Shown: positions 26,533 to 36,627, counted from the first letter of the stretch. The stretch is 64,000 bases of DNA from Campylobacter gastrosuis (GCF_030249845.1 NZ_JANURM010000001.1:62001-126000), one strand, 5' to 3'. Numbers and translations are program-made. The notes: a model not told the origin generated them from the sequence alone.

Positions 26533-28158
26533 ATGGGCTACACACAGGTGTATGATCCGCTCTCAAATATCTTTTTGAGTGCGTTAGTTGCAGCGTTGCC
26601 GATATTTTTATTTTTGGTTTCGCTTGTTGTTTTTAAGCTTAAAGGTTGGCTAGCGGCGTTACTAACCGTAACACTAAGCTCACTCATTGCGATACTATTT
26701 TATAAAATGCCAGTGTCGCTTACGCTAATGAGCTTCACGCAGGGCTTTTTAACAGGGCTTTGGCCTATCGCTTGGATTATTTTAGCGGCGATTTTTCTTT
26801 ATAAACTTAGCGTTAAATCGGGCTATTTTGAAATTCTAAAAAAGAGCATTATGAGCATTACGCCAGATCACAGAATTCAGGTTATCTTAGTCGGCTTTTG
26901 TTTTGGTGCGTTCTTAGAAGGTGCGATAGGTTTTGGTGCACCAGTTGCCATTTCAGCAGCACTTTTAATGGGGCTTGGACTTCGTCCGCTTTATGCAGCC
27001 GGACTTTGTATGATAGCAAACACCGCACCAGTGGCGTTTGGAGCGGTTGGAATTCCTATCATCGCACTTGGCAAGGCTGTTGGCGTTGATCCAAACCTAA
27101 TCTCAAAGCTTTCAGGCTATATGTTGCCACCGATTGCCATTTTTGTGCCGTTTTTTATCGTATTTTTAATTGACGGCGTAAAGGGCGTAAAAGAGACGTT
27201 TTTACCGATTTTAGTCGCTGCTTCTAGCTTTGCAATTACGCAGTTTTTAACAGCTGTCTATCTTGGACCAGAGCTACCAGATATCACTTCGGCACTGGTT
27301 TCAATCTCGCTAACAACGATATTTTTAAAATTTTATAAGGTTAAAAATGTATTTAGGTTTGACGGGGCGACCGATTTTTCAAACACCGAAAAAATTCCAA
27401 CAAAAGAGCTGGTAAATGCGTGGCTGCCGTTTGTTTTCTTAATCGCTTGTATCGTGGTTTGGGCGATACCGGCTGTAAAAACTGCACTTACTTCGTTTAA
27501 CATCGCCTTTGAGCTACCTATGCTTCACAAAGCTGTCATTGAAGTAGCGCCGATAAAGGCAAAAGATACGGCAATTGCGGCGATTTATACTTGGGATATC
27601 TTAAAAGCCACTGGCACAGCGATACTTTTAGCTGCTGTTTTAACGATTTTTGCTTTAAAATTAAAAACGCAAGTGGTAATCGGTGCTGCAAAAGAGACCT
27701 TTAATGAGATGATGATACCTATTATCACCGTTGGACTTGTTGTGGCTTACGCTTCAATTGCAAAAAACAGCGGACAAGCCGCAACTATGGGCTTAGCAAT
27801 GGCAAACACTGGCGGTGCGTTTGCGTTTTTCTCGCCGGTTATTGGCTGGCTTGGGGTGTTCTTAACTGGCTCTGACACTAGCTCAAACCTGCTTTTTGGT
27901 GCTTTACAGCAAGTTACGGCAAATCAGCTTGGCATTAATGAAGTCATATTTTTAGCCGCAAACACCGTTGGTGGCGTGGTTGGTAAGATGATAAGCCCTC
28001 AAAGTATCGCAATCGCTTGTGCGGCTGTCGGACTTGTGGGTCGCGAGAGTGAGTTGTTTAAATTTACATTAAAATACTCGTTAATTTTCATAATTTTAAT
28101 GGGTATTTGCACTTGGTCATTTGTGAATTTATTCCCATCGCTAATCCCAGCGATTTAA
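26533..28158 (+). CDS. lctP: L-lactate permease (first copy)
   Basis: A 541-residue LctP-family lactate/glycolate:H+ symporter with 12 or more TM helices. Family motifs: FGAFLEGAIGFGAPVAISAA near residue 130, ANTAPVAFGAVGIPIIALG, SGQAATMGLAMANTGGAF, and GSDTSSNLLFGALQQVTA. SD AAGGAG lies close upstream. A strong terminator separates it from a second, diverged lctP, so the two have separate promoters. It brings lactate in for the lutABC oxidising enzymes downstream. Confidence 0.93.
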   Translation: MGYTQVYDPLSNIFLSALVAALPIFLFLVSLVVFKLKGWLAALLTVTLSSLIAILFYKMPVSLTLMSFTQGFLTGLWPIAWIILAAIFLYKLSVKSGYFEILKKSIMSITPDHRIQVILVGFCFGAFLEGAIGFGAPVAISAALLMGLGLRPLYAAGLCMIANTAPVAFGAVGIPIIALGKAVGVDPNLISKLSGYMLPPIAIFVPFFIVFLIDGVKGVKETFLPILVAASSFAITQFLTAVYLGPELPDITSALVSISLTTIFLKFYKVKNVFRFDGATDFSNTEKIPTKELVNAWLPFVFLIACIVVWAIPAVKTALTSFNIAFELPMLHKAVIEVAPIKAKDTAIAAIYTWDILKATGTAILLAAVLTIFALKLKTQVVIGAAKETFNEMMIPIITVGLVVAYASIAKNSGQAATMGLAMANTGGAFAFFSPVIGWLGVFLTGSDTSSNLLFGALQQVTANQLGINEVIFLAANTVGGVVGKMISPQSIAIACAAVGLVGRESELFKFTLKYSLIFIILMGICTWSFVNLFPSLIPAI

Positions 28159-28167
28159 AAATTTTAA

Positions 28168-28206
28168 GCCAAAATAGCCTAAATTTGGGCTGTTTTGGCA
28201 TTTTTT
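28168..28206 (+). terminator. Strong terminator between the two lactate permease genes
   Basis: A 12-pair stem (GCCAAAATAGCC with GGGCTGTTTTGGC, one G-T pair) followed by a run of six T. Confidence 0.85.
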
Positions 28207-28276
28207 ATTTTCTTAAATCTAAATTGCAAAAACCCCTAAATGTTACGATTTTACACACTTAGCTGTTTAAATAATA

Positions 28277-28282
28277 TATAAT
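28277..28282 (+). promoter_or_regulatory. -10 box of the second permease/lut operon
   Basis: TATAAT within TATATAAT, 81 bases upstream of the second permease start, implying a leader of roughly 70 bases before lctP2-lutABC. Confidence 0.45.
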
Positions 28283-28362
28283 TTAAATTTACTTTGTAGC
28301 TTTTTAGGTTTTTAAATTACAATCTAACTGAAAAGAAAAAAACTTAACAAAGGAGAAAGGCT

Positions 28363-30021
28363 ATGCACTCATTTTTAGCTTTCTTGCCTATCATCGTTAT
28401 TTTGGTGATGATGATAGGTTTTAAGCAGAGCTCAAAGCTCTCGCTTAGCGTGGCTATGATTTTATCAGTAGTCATTTCATTTGGTGCATTTAATGTAAAT
28501 GCTGACCCAACAAGCATTAGCGCTTATGTTCTTTACGGCTTTTTAAAGGCGTTTGACATCTTAGTCATCATTTTTGGTGCTATTTTGATTCTAAATACCT
28601 TGAAATTTTCAGGCGCTATGCAGGTTATAAACAACGGCTTTAACCAAATCTCAACCGACCGCCGTGTGCAAGTAATCATCATCGGCTGGGCTTTTGGTGC
28701 GTTTATTGAAGGAGCAGCTGGATTTGGCACGCCAGCAGCACTAGCAGCACCGCTACTTGTAGGACTTGGCTTTCCAGCACTATCAGCTGCACTTGCTACG
28801 CTTATTTTAAACAGCTCGCCAGTTAGCTACGGTGCTGTTGGCACACCGACTTTTGGTATCCAAACAACCGTGCAAAAGCTAGTTGAAGCGGATGGACTAA
28901 ATTTAGGCGAATATATAAACACCGTTAGCATTTACACAGCCACAATCCACTCAATCGGAGCGATGATTATCCCATTTTTAGTGGTTTTGATGATGACAAA
29001 GCTCTTTGGTAAAAATAGAAGCTTTAAAGATGCTTTTGGCGTTCTGCCTTTTGCGTTATTATCATCAGTCGCCTTTGTCGTGCCTTACTTTTTAGCGGCA
29101 AAATTTACTGGCATTGAGCTACCAGCCCTAATTGGCGGACTTGTTTCGCTTGGAGTTTTGGTTTTAGCTGCAAAGAAAAATTTTCTAACACCAAAAGACA
29201 ACTGGGATTTTGCACCACGTGATAGCTGGGCTGACTACTGGATAGGCTCAACACAAAATGAAACACAGCAAAACACAGCCACCGCTCAAAGCGCCAAAAT
29301 GTCGCTATTTATGGCGTGGTTACCATATATTTTAATCTCTGTGATTTTGGTTCTTACAAGAATTCCAGCACTTGGATTAAAGAAAATCTTGCTTGGTTTA
29401 AAACTAAGCTTTGAGCCGATTTTTGGGGTTTCTGGCACGGCTTACAGCTTTGCTTATGGCTATTTGCCGGGCATTATCCCATTTATCTTAGTTGCTATAA
29501 TTACAATCGTGCTTCACAAGATGAAATTTGAAGAGGTAAAAACTAGCTGGTCGCTGACATTTACACAGGTTTCAAAGGCTGCTATACCGCTTGCTGCTGG
29601 TTTAGCACTCGTGCAGATTATGCTAAATGTTGGCGTTAAGGTAGATAGTGAAGACTACTCAATGCTAAAACTAATGGCAAAATTCTTTGCTGATGTTTCA
29701 GGTCAGGCTTACGTAGTGGTCGCACCTTTGGTTGGTGTTTTAGGCTCGTTCTTTTCAGGCTCAAACACCGTTTCAAATTTCTTATTTGCCGGACTTCAAT
29801 ACGAAACGGCATTTTTAGTTGGACTGCCTACACAGGTTATCGTTGCGCTTCAAAATGTCGGCGGAGCGATAGGCAATATGGTTTGTATAAACAATATCGT
29901 CGCTGTGTGTGCTACGGTCGGACTTCTTGGTAAGGGCGAGAGTAGGTTGCTTACATATAATATATTGCCTTGTTTGCTTTATGTTATATTAGCAGTTTGT
30001 ATCGGTATTATATTACTTTAA
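28363..30021 (+). CDS. lctP: L-lactate permease (second copy)
   Basis: A 552-residue LctP paralogue, clearly diverged from the first copy but with the same motifs: [38 protein letters not shown], and [19 protein letters not shown]. An AAAGGAG Shine-Dalgarno is well placed. Only 14 bases separate it from lutA, so it is the permease of the lut operon proper. Possession of two copies may reflect different affinity or specificity for L-/D-lactate or glycolate; that is inference. Confidence 0.94.
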   Translation: MHSFLAFLPIIVILVMMIGFKQSSKLSLSVAMILSVVISFGAFNVNADPTSISAYVLYGFLKAFDILVIIFGAILILNTLKFSGAMQVINNGFNQISTDRRVQVIIIGWAFGAFIEGAAGFGTPAALAAPLLVGLGFPALSAALATLILNSSPVSYGAVGTPTFGIQTTVQKLVEADGLNLGEYINTVSIYTATIHSIGAMIIPFLVVLMMTKLFGKNRSFKDAFGVLPFALLSSVAFVVPYFLAAKFTGIELPALIGGLVSLGVLVLAAKKNFLTPKDNWDFAPRDSWADYWIGSTQNETQQNTATAQSAKMSLFMAWLPYILISVILVLTRIPALGLKKILLGLKLSFEPIFGVSGTAYSFAYGYLPGIIPFILVAIITIVLHKMKFEEVKTSWSLTFTQVSKAAIPLAAGLALVQIMLNVGVKVDSEDYSMLKLMAKFFADVSGQAYVVVAPLVGVLGSFFSGSNTVSNFLFAGLQYETAFLVGLPTQVIVALQNVGGAIGNMVCINNIVAVCATVGLLGKGESRLLTYNILPCLLYVILAVCIGIILL

Positions 30022-30035
30022 AGTAAGGAGAAAAG

Positions 30036-30776
30036 ATGAGTAAAAAAGTCTATTTTTTTGCCACTTGTCTTGGTTCTGCTGTTATGGGCAGAACCGTTGT
30101 AAGTGCCATTAAGCTACTTCAACGTGAAGGCATTGAGGTGATTTATAAAGAGAAACAGACCTGTTGTGGTCAGCCTAGCTATAACACTGGCTACTTTGAA
30201 GAGACTAAGAAAATAGCTCTTTATAACGCTAAACAATTTAGCGAAAACTACCCAATCATCGTGCCAAGTGGCTCTTGTGCTGGTATGATGGTGCAAGATT
30301 ATGGCGAGCTATTTCACGGCGATAAAGATGAGGCGTTTATGAAGGAATTTAGCTCACGCATCATTGAACTTAGCGTTTTCTTAGACAAGCATTTAGGCGT
30401 AAAATACGAAGATAAGGGTGACCCACTAAAAATCACTTGGCATACAAATTGCCACGCACTTAGGGTTTCAAAAACCATTGAAAGCTCTAAAAATTTACTA
30501 AAACAACTAGCAAATGTTGAGCTTGTGGATTTAAAATATGAAGAGGAGTGCTGTGGTTTTGGTGGCACTTTTGCGGTAAAAGAGCCTGAAATTTCAAATG
30601 CTATGGCGGTTGAAAAAGTAAAAGATATTGAAAATGCTGGTGCAAAATATGTCGTTTCTGGCGACGGCGGATGTTTATTAAATATCAGTGGCACGCTAAA
30701 AAGACAAAACGCAAAGACACAAAGTATGCACCTTTATGACTTTATTTTAAGAAGAATTGAGGGAGAGAGGCTATGA
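30036..30776 (+). CDS. lutA: L-lactate oxidation complex subunit LutA
   Basis: A 246-residue CCG-domain (heterodisulfide reductase subunit B-like) protein. Two cysteine-rich repeats are visible, CCGQPSYNTGYFEE near residue 43 with CAGMM, and HTNCHALRVSK with ECCGFGGTFAVKEPE near residue 172; these ligate non-cubane Fe-S centres. With LutB and LutC it oxidises L-lactate to pyruvate in the cytoplasm, feeding electrons to the quinone pool. It overlaps lutB by four bases. Confidence 0.95.
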   Translation: MSKKVYFFATCLGSAVMGRTVVSAIKLLQREGIEVIYKEKQTCCGQPSYNTGYFEETKKIALYNAKQFSENYPIIVPSGSCAGMMVQDYGELFHGDKDEAFMKEFSSRIIELSVFLDKHLGVKYEDKGDPLKITWHTNCHALRVSKTIESSKNLLKQLANVELVDLKYEEECCGFGGTFAVKEPEISNAMAVEKVKDIENAGAKYVVSGDGGCLLNISGTLKRQNAKTQSMHLYDFILRRIEGERL

Positions 30777-32200
30777 AACACGAAAAAATCGTCCGTGAAA
30801 AACTTCAAGACCAACAGCTAAGAAACAACCTATTCTCGGCGATGCACACGCTTCAAACAAACAGAAAAAATTTGCTTAACAACAAATTTAACGACTGGGA
30901 GGGGCTTAGAAGCAAGGCAAAAAAGGCAAAAGATAACGCCCTAAACACACTTGCTGACCGCCTTGAAGAGTTTGAGAAAAACGCCACTAAAAACGGCTTT
31001 AAAGTCCATTGGGCAAAGGATGGAGCAGAGGCCTGTGATATTATTTATAATCTTATGAAAGAGAAAAACATTGATAAAATTTTAAAACAAAAATCAATGG
31101 CAAGTGAAGAAATTCACCTAAATCACTATCTTGAAGATAAGGGTTTAACCGCACTTGAAACGGATTTAGGCGAGGTGATTATCCAGCTAGCTCACGAGCC
31201 GCCAGTGCATATTGTTGTCCCAGCAATTCACAAAAACCGCTATGAAATCGGCGAACTCTTTCACGAGAAAATTCCAAACGCTCCAAAAGAGCACGAGCCA
31301 GAGAAGTTAAATGCAATCGCAAGAGAGCATATGAGAGGCGAGTTTAAGACCGCTAAAATGGGGCTTTGTGGTGCGAATTTTGCCCTTTCACGAGAGGGTG
31401 CGATTTGGCTTGCTGAAAATGAAGGCAACGGTAGAATGTGCACCACCATTTCAGATGTTTTAGTTAGCATTTGTGGCATTGAAAAGGTCGTTGAGTGCTT
31501 TGAAGACGCTGCTACTGCTGATACGCTTTTAGTGCCATCAGCCACTGGTCAGTTTATCACAAACTACAACAACATAATCTCAGGTCCACGCCGTGAAGGC
31601 GAGCTTGACGGACCAAAAGAGTGCCACATTATCTTGCTTGATAATCATAGAACCGATATTTTAGCACACGAGGATTATTATGGTGCTTTACGCTGTATCC
31701 GCTGTGGTGCTTGTATGAATTTCTGCCCAGTTTATGATAAAATCGGCGGTCATAGCTATCAGGCTGTATATCCAGGACCAATTGGCGAGGTAATTAGCCC
31801 ACAAATTTTTGGTATGGATAAGCACGGCGATGTTGTTACGCTTTGTTCGCTTTGCGGTCGCTGTTCTGAGGTTTGTCCGGTTAAAATTCCACTCGCTGAG
31901 ATGATTAGACAGCTAAGACGCGATAAAATCGGACAGGGTAAAAACCCACCACACGGCACTGAAAAATTAGAGAGCAACACCATTGAAAAGCTCATTTTCT
32001 TTGGCTTTACCTACGTTGCAACTCACGGCGGATTGTGGAAGCTTGGTATGAGCAACGCAAGACACTTCAACGGCTTAATCCAGTCGCAAGGTAAGAGAAT
32101 TCCAGTGCTTAAAAACTGGTTTGAGTTTAAAGATTTAGAAAATCTTGACTTTAATACCTATGAAAACGTTAAAAATATGCCGGGGGTGAGATATGAGTAG
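30773..32200 (+). CDS. lutB: L-lactate oxidation complex iron-sulfur subunit LutB
   Basis: A 475-residue protein with an N-terminal LUD domain (about residues 60-290) and a C-terminal ferredoxin-like region with two 4Fe-4S motifs, CIRCGACMNFCPVY near residue 304 and CSLCGRCSEVCPVKIPL near residue 361. It transfers electrons between the lactate site and LutA. Start ATG lies inside the lutA stop region with a GGGAGAGAGG Shine-Dalgarno. It overlaps lutC by eight bases. Confidence 0.95.
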   Translation: MKHEKIVREKLQDQQLRNNLFSAMHTLQTNRKNLLNNKFNDWEGLRSKAKKAKDNALNTLADRLEEFEKNATKNGFKVHWAKDGAEACDIIYNLMKEKNIDKILKQKSMASEEIHLNHYLEDKGLTALETDLGEVIIQLAHEPPVHIVVPAIHKNRYEIGELFHEKIPNAPKEHEPEKLNAIAREHMRGEFKTAKMGLCGANFALSREGAIWLAENEGNGRMCTTISDVLVSICGIEKVVECFEDAATADTLLVPSATGQFITNYNNIISGPRREGELDGPKECHIILLDNHRTDILAHEDYYGALRCIRCGACMNFCPVYDKIGGHSYQAVYPGPIGEVISPQIFGMDKHGDVVTLCSLCGRCSEVCPVKIPLAEMIRQLRRDKIGQGKNPPHGTEKLESNTIEKLIFFGFTYVATHGGLWKLGMSNARHFNGLIQSQGKRIPVLKNWFEFKDLENLDFNTYENVKNMPGVRYE

Positions 32201-32831
32201 TAAAGAATACATTTTAAACGCAATTAGAACAAGGGGTCAAAAGATAAAGAGTGCAGACGGCACCCCTACGATTGACCCGGTCGGACACATTAAAGATGAT
32301 GAGAATTTGTATAAAGAATTCATCACTCGCTCAGCCGAGCATAAGTCAAATGTGATAGAGAGCAGTCTTGAAAATTTAGCAAACGATATCAATGCTATTT
32401 TTGAAAAAGAGGGTGTTAAGAATTTAATCTACCCAGAGGGTTTGCCAGTTGATATTGAGGCGTTAAAAATTGCTGGTAAATTTAAGTTTGACACACCAAT
32501 TGATGGCTTTAAAGAGAATGTATTTGACTACGATGTTTCGGTTATTAACGCTAGACACGCCGTTAGCTCACACGGCATTTGCTGTATTGCTAGCTCAAAA
32601 GAGCAGCCTCGCCTTTTAAGCCTAACGCCAAAGGTTTGCATAATGCTTGTTAATAAAGAGAAAATCACAAAGTCAATCTCATCAGCCCTAAATAATATAA
32701 AGCAAGAAGAGGGCGGTAAATTACCAACAAACGTTGTCTTTATCGCTGGCCCTTCAAGGACGGCTGACATTGAGCTTGTGCCAGTGCTTGGAGTTCACGG
32801 CTCACAGATTGCTTACGTTGTAGTCTATTAA
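32193..32831 (+). CDS. lutC: L-lactate oxidation complex subunit LutC
   Basis: A 212-residue LUD-domain protein (the DUF162 family). The C-terminal AGPSRTADIELVPVLGVHG is the family signature, with NARHAVSSHGICCIAS in the middle. It completes lutABC. A perfect 12-bp terminator begins at its stop codon, so the operon is lctP2-lutA-lutB-lutC. The N-terminus is longer and less conserved than in Bacillus LutC. Confidence 0.92.
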   Translation: MSSKEYILNAIRTRGQKIKSADGTPTIDPVGHIKDDENLYKEFITRSAEHKSNVIESSLENLANDINAIFEKEGVKNLIYPEGLPVDIEALKIAGKFKFDTPIDGFKENVFDYDVSVINARHAVSSHGICCIASSKEQPRLLSLTPKVCIMLVNKEKITKSISSALNNIKQEEGGKLPTNVVFIAGPSRTADIELVPVLGVHGSQIAYVVVY

Positions 32832-32859
32832 AATTTGGCAGGTAAATCCTGCCAAATTT
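32831..32859 (+). terminator. Terminator of the lut operon
   Basis: A perfect 12-bp stem AAATTTGGCAGG/CCTGCCAAATTT with a 5-base loop, starting one base into the intergenic region; the right arm ends in TTT and is followed by A-rich DNA. Confidence 0.85.
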
Positions 32860-32941
32860 AAAAATCCTTATCATTTATAACTTTTAATTTATATTTTTTT
32901 ACTAAAATTACACTTTTAAGACTTAAAATTTTGGATAGATT

Positions 32942-34096
32942 ATGAAAAAAATTATTTTTGTTGTGGCTGTTTTGGTGGCTGGATTTTTTGCTTATGAGTT
33001 TTTAAAACCAAAGCCAAAGACCGAGTATATCACGCAAAAGGCAATCAGGGGCGATTTGGCAAAAAAGGTTGAAGCAAATGGCGAAATTTTTGCGACCGAG
33101 CTTGTTGATGTGGGAGCTCAGGTTAGCGGTCAGATTAAAAAGCTTTACGTAAAGCTAGGCGATAGCGTAAAACAGGGCGATATGATAGCTGAAATAGATG
33201 ATGAAACGCAAAAAAATAACGTTGAAAATAGACGCGCTCAGCTTTTAATCTATGAAGCTCAGCTAGAAAGCGCAAAAGTGGCTTATGAGGTTGCAAAATC
33301 GCAGTTTGAGCGTGAAAATTCGCTCTTTAAAGCAAACGCAACCTCAAAGCAAAACTACGAAAATTCAAAAAACACTATGGCTAGTGCCAAGGCAAAAATT
33401 GGCGAGTTAAATGCACAGATAAATCAGGCTAAAATCGCACTTGATACGGCGTTAATTGATCTTGGCTACACCAAAATTTTAGCCCCAAGAAACGGCGTTG
33501 TGGTCTCTGTGCCAGTTGAAGAGGGGCAAACCATAAACGCAAATCAAACCACGCCAACTATCGTTTATATCGCTGATTTAAGCAGTGTCAAGCTTAAAAT
33601 GCAAATTGCCGAGGGCGATATCACAAAAATTAAGGTCGGCACAAAGGTTGAGTATGAAATTCTCTCAGATGATAAGAAATTCTATGCGGTCGTAAGCTCA
33701 ATTGACCCGGGTCTTACCACGCTAAGCGACGGCAAATACACAAGCACCAGCACTTCAAGCACCAGTTCAACCTCGGCGGTTTATTACTACGCCCAAAGCA
33801 TAGTTGATAATAAAGACGGAATTTTAAGAATCGGTATGACAACGCAAAATTCTCTCCTAATTGACGAGGCAAAAGACGCAATCATCGTGCCAAGTATCGC
33901 CGTAAAAAAAGACGGCAAAAAGCATTTTGTGCAAATTTTATCTGAAAACTCGCCAAAAAAGGTTGAGGTAGAAGTCGGCATAAGTGATGGCATAAATACG
34001 CAAATTTTAAGCGGTGTTAGCGAAAATGACGAGATAATCACGGCGCAAGGTAGCAGCGAAGAGATCGCTAAAATGGTAGAAAAGGCGAAATTTTAG
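32942..34096 (+). CDS. macA: MacA-like efflux adaptor
   Basis: A 384-residue periplasmic adaptor of an ABC-type tripartite pump. It has an N-terminal signal anchor (residues 1-20), a lipoyl half with VGAQVSGQIKKLYVKLGDSVKQGD, an alpha-hairpin of about 80 residues (AQLLIYEAQLESAKVAYEVA and on), a lipoyl return (TKILAPRNGVVVSVPVEEGQ), and a barrel domain with an odd Ser/Thr-rich insert (TSTSSTSSTSAVYYYAQ) near residue 270. It ends overlapping the GTG of macB by one base. Confidence 0.92.
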   Translation: MKKIIFVVAVLVAGFFAYEFLKPKPKTEYITQKAIRGDLAKKVEANGEIFATELVDVGAQVSGQIKKLYVKLGDSVKQGDMIAEIDDETQKNNVENRRAQLLIYEAQLESAKVAYEVAKSQFERENSLFKANATSKQNYENSKNTMASAKAKIGELNAQINQAKIALDTALIDLGYTKILAPRNGVVVSVPVEEGQTINANQTTPTIVYIADLSSVKLKMQIAEGDITKIKVGTKVEYEILSDDKKFYAVVSSIDPGLTTLSDGKYTSTSTSSTSSTSAVYYYAQSIVDNKDGILRIGMTTQNSLLIDEAKDAIIVPSIAVKKDGKKHFVQILSENSPKKVEVEVGISDGINTQILSGVSENDEIITAQGSSEEIAKMVEKAKF

Positions 34097-36021
34097 TGAT
34101 AGTTTTAAAAGATATTGTTAAAAAATTTCGTGTCGGCGATAATGATATACAGGTTTTAAACGGCATAAATTTAAGCATAAAAAAGGGCGAGTTTATCGCG
34201 ATCATCGGACAATCAGGCTCTGGCAAATCAACGCTTATGAATATCCTTGGCTGTCTTGATAACGCAAGCAGTGGCGAGTATCTTTTAAACGGCAAGGATA
34301 TCACGCACTTTAAAAGCGACGAGTTAGCACAGCTTAGGCGTGAGAAATTTGGCTTTATCTTTCAAAGATACAACCTGCTTTCAAGTATGAACGCCCTGCA
34401 AAACGTATCACTGCCAAGCATTTATGCTGGTGTGGCTAAAAAAGATAGAGAGAAACTAGCCAGTGAAATTTTAAGCGGACTTGGGCTTGGGGATAAAATT
34501 TCAAGCTATCCAAACAAGCTTAGTGGCGGACAGCAACAGCGTGTAAGTATCGCGCGCGCCCTAATAAACGGCGGCGAGATAATTTTAGCTGACGAGCCAA
34601 CTGGCGCGCTTGATAGCAAGAGCGGGCAAATGGTGATGAAAATTTTAAAAGAGCTTCACGCAAAGGGGCACACTATAATCATCGTAACCCACGACGCAAA
34701 CATCGCTGCTCACGCAAACAGAGTCATTGAGATAAAAGACGGCGATATCATAAGCGACACGCAAAAAAAAGATGAAATTTTTAATCTAAACGAAGCAAAA
34801 CAGCCAGAAAAAAGCCTATTAAACTACTACAAAGACCAGCTCATTGAGAGCTTTAAAATGTCGGTATCTGCGATATTTTCGCATAAGCTTAGATCAATGC
34901 TAACGATGCTTGGTATAATAATTGGCATAGCAGCGGTCATTAGCGTGGTCGCACTTGGTAAAGGCTCACAAGAGCAAATTCTTTCAAGTATTAGCAAAAT
35001 TGGCACAAATACCATTGATATTTTGCCTGGCAAAGGCTTTGGCGATATGAGATCAAACCGCGTTAGAACCCTAAGCGTAAGCGACGCGAAATTCCTTGAA
35101 AAACAGCCATTTTTAGACTCCGTAACCCCAAACACTTCAAGCTCTGGCATACTTACTTATAAAAATTTATCATTTTCTGCCTCGCTTCGTGGCGGTAGTT
35201 CTAGCACACTTGATGTAAATGGCTTAAAGGTTGAGCAGGGCAGGGTGTTTGATGATGATGAGATTAAAGGCTCAGCAAGTGTCGTTTTAATAGACGCAAA
35301 TACCAAAAAAACGCTATTTAAAAACGAAAATCCTATCGGCAAAGTGGTGCTTTTTGATAAAAAACCGCTAAAAATCATCGGCGTTGTCGCGCCAACCGAT
35401 AATGGCTTTGACGACCCAAGTGTGCTTAGGCTTTATGCGCCATATTCAAGCGTGATAAATAAAATCACTGGCGATAAGATTATCCGCTACATAACCGTTA
35501 GGGTAAAAGATAGCGTAAATGCACAGGTGGCTGAGAAGAGTCTAACTGAGCTACTTACCGCAAAGCACGGCAAAAAGGACTTTTTTACTAGAAATTCTGA
35601 CAGCATTAAAAAGACGATTGAAGAAACTATTGGCACTATGAGGCTTCTAATCTCATCAATTGCTGTTATTTCGCTAGTTGTTGGCGGTATTGGCGTGATG
35701 AATATAATGCTAGTTTCGGTAACTGAACGCACAAAGGAGATCGGTATAAAAATGGCGATCGGTGCTAGGGCGAGTAATATCTTACAGCAGTTTTTGATTG
35801 AAGCGGTTTTGCTTTGTATCATCGGCGGTGCTATCGGCGTTGCTTTGGCGTATGCTATTGGCTATGTGTTTAATAACTTTGGCGATTTTAAGATGATTTT
35901 CTCAAACGCCTCAATCGTGGTGGCACTCGTTACTTCAATGGCGATAGGCATTATCTTTGGCTTTGTCCCAGCAAGAAACGCCTCACGCCTTAACCCGATA
36001 GACGCACTTTCAAGGGAGTAG
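34096..36021 (+). CDS. macB: MacB-like ABC exporter (ATPase-permease fusion)
   Basis: A 641-residue MacB. The N-terminal ATPase shows Walker A GQSGSGKSTLMNILGCLD, signature LSGGQQQRVSIARAL and Walker B IILADEPTGALDS; then TM1 (near residue 270), a MacB periplasmic domain, and three C-terminal TM helices with VGGIGVMNIMLVSVTERTKEIGIKMAIGA. It works mechanotransmission-fashion with MacA and a TolC; no TolC gene is in this operon, so an unlinked one (for example 20468-21730) may serve. GTG start. Confidence 0.94.
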   Translation: MIVLKDIVKKFRVGDNDIQVLNGINLSIKKGEFIAIIGQSGSGKSTLMNILGCLDNASSGEYLLNGKDITHFKSDELAQLRREKFGFIFQRYNLLSSMNALQNVSLPSIYAGVAKKDREKLASEILSGLGLGDKISSYPNKLSGGQQQRVSIARALINGGEIILADEPTGALDSKSGQMVMKILKELHAKGHTIIIVTHDANIAAHANRVIEIKDGDIISDTQKKDEIFNLNEAKQPEKSLLNYYKDQLIESFKMSVSAIFSHKLRSMLTMLGIIIGIAAVISVVALGKGSQEQILSSISKIGTNTIDILPGKGFGDMRSNRVRTLSVSDAKFLEKQPFLDSVTPNTSSSGILTYKNLSFSASLRGGSSSTLDVNGLKVEQGRVFDDDEIKGSASVVLIDANTKKTLFKNENPIGKVVLFDKKPLKIIGVVAPTDNGFDDPSVLRLYAPYSSVINKITGDKIIRYITVRVKDSVNAQVAEKSLTELLTAKHGKKDFFTRNSDSIKKTIEETIGTMRLLISSIAVISLVVGGIGVMNIMLVSVTERTKEIGIKMAIGARASNILQQFLIEAVLLCIIGGAIGVALAYAIGYVFNNFGDFKMIFSNASIVVALVTSMAIGIIFGFVPARNASRLNPIDALSRE

Positions 36022-36023
36022 AG

Positions 36024-36563
36024 CTACTGCTCGTAAAAATACGACTGCTCTATGCCCTTAAAGATAATCTCTCTATCATTTATTTTATCGGTTAAATTTG
36101 CCCTTAGAAGCGTTTTTAATTCTAGATCATTTACTGGGCTTCTTTCCATTGCCTGTAAATACCTAAATTTATCTACATTTTGCCAGTTTATGAGCATTTT
36201 TATCCTGTTTTTTAGCATTAAGTCAAGCCAAATTCTCATCGCTCTGCCGTTGCCCTCTAAAAATGGGTGCGCTATGTTCATCTCAACGTATTTTTCAACT
36301 ATTTGGTCAAAATTTTGCTCACTTAAAGCCTCTATTTTTGGTAAAATTTCTTTTAAATAGAGTGAATTTGCAAACCTAAAACCGCCCTTTGAGATATTTA
36401 CCTCTCTAATTTTACCTGCAAAATCATATAAGTCCTTAAAAATATAGCCGTGAATTTGGCTTAAACCTTTAAACGTGCCAACTTCAATTTCGTCTATCTT
36501 GCCACTTTCAAAAAGCTCGTATGCCTTTAAAAGGCTAAGGCTATCTATCTCGTTTTGTTTCAT
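36024..36563 (-). CDS. Fic-domain protein, class III architecture
   Basis: A 179-residue Fic protein. The catalytic motif [12 protein letters not shown] (consensus HPFxxGNGRxxR) is near residue 98, preceded by the flap region ([11 protein letters not shown]). The C-terminus ends SYFYEQ, which matches the SxxxE inhibitory helix of class III Fic proteins such as that of Neisseria meningitidis, so auto-inhibition in cis is likely. Fic enzymes usually AMPylate target proteins; the target is unknown. No separate antitoxin gene is adjacent. It converges on macB with a 2-base gap and may be mobile accessory DNA. Confidence 0.88.
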   Translation of the reverse strand: MKQNEIDSLSLLKAYELFESGKIDEIEVGTFKGLSQIHGYIFKDLYDFAGKIREVNISKGGFRFANSLYLKEILPKIEALSEQNFDQIVEKYVEMNIAHPFLEGNGRAMRIWLDLMLKNRIKMLINWQNVDKFRYLQAMERSPVNDLELKTLLRANLTDKINDREIIFKGIEQSYFYEQ

Positions 36564-36614
36564 TATTTACCTTAAAAATTTTTCTAAATTATTGCATAAG
36601 ATTTTTAAATTTTC

Positions 36615-36627
36615 ATTACTTCAAGTA
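36615..36627. promoter_or_regulatory. Perfect inverted repeat between fic and livJ
   Basis: TTACTT-C-AAGTAA is a perfect 13-base dyad in the divergent fic/livJ intergenic region, 53 bases upstream of the livJ -10 box. It is compatible with a dimeric repressor or activator site. No regulator is identified. Confidence 0.4.
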
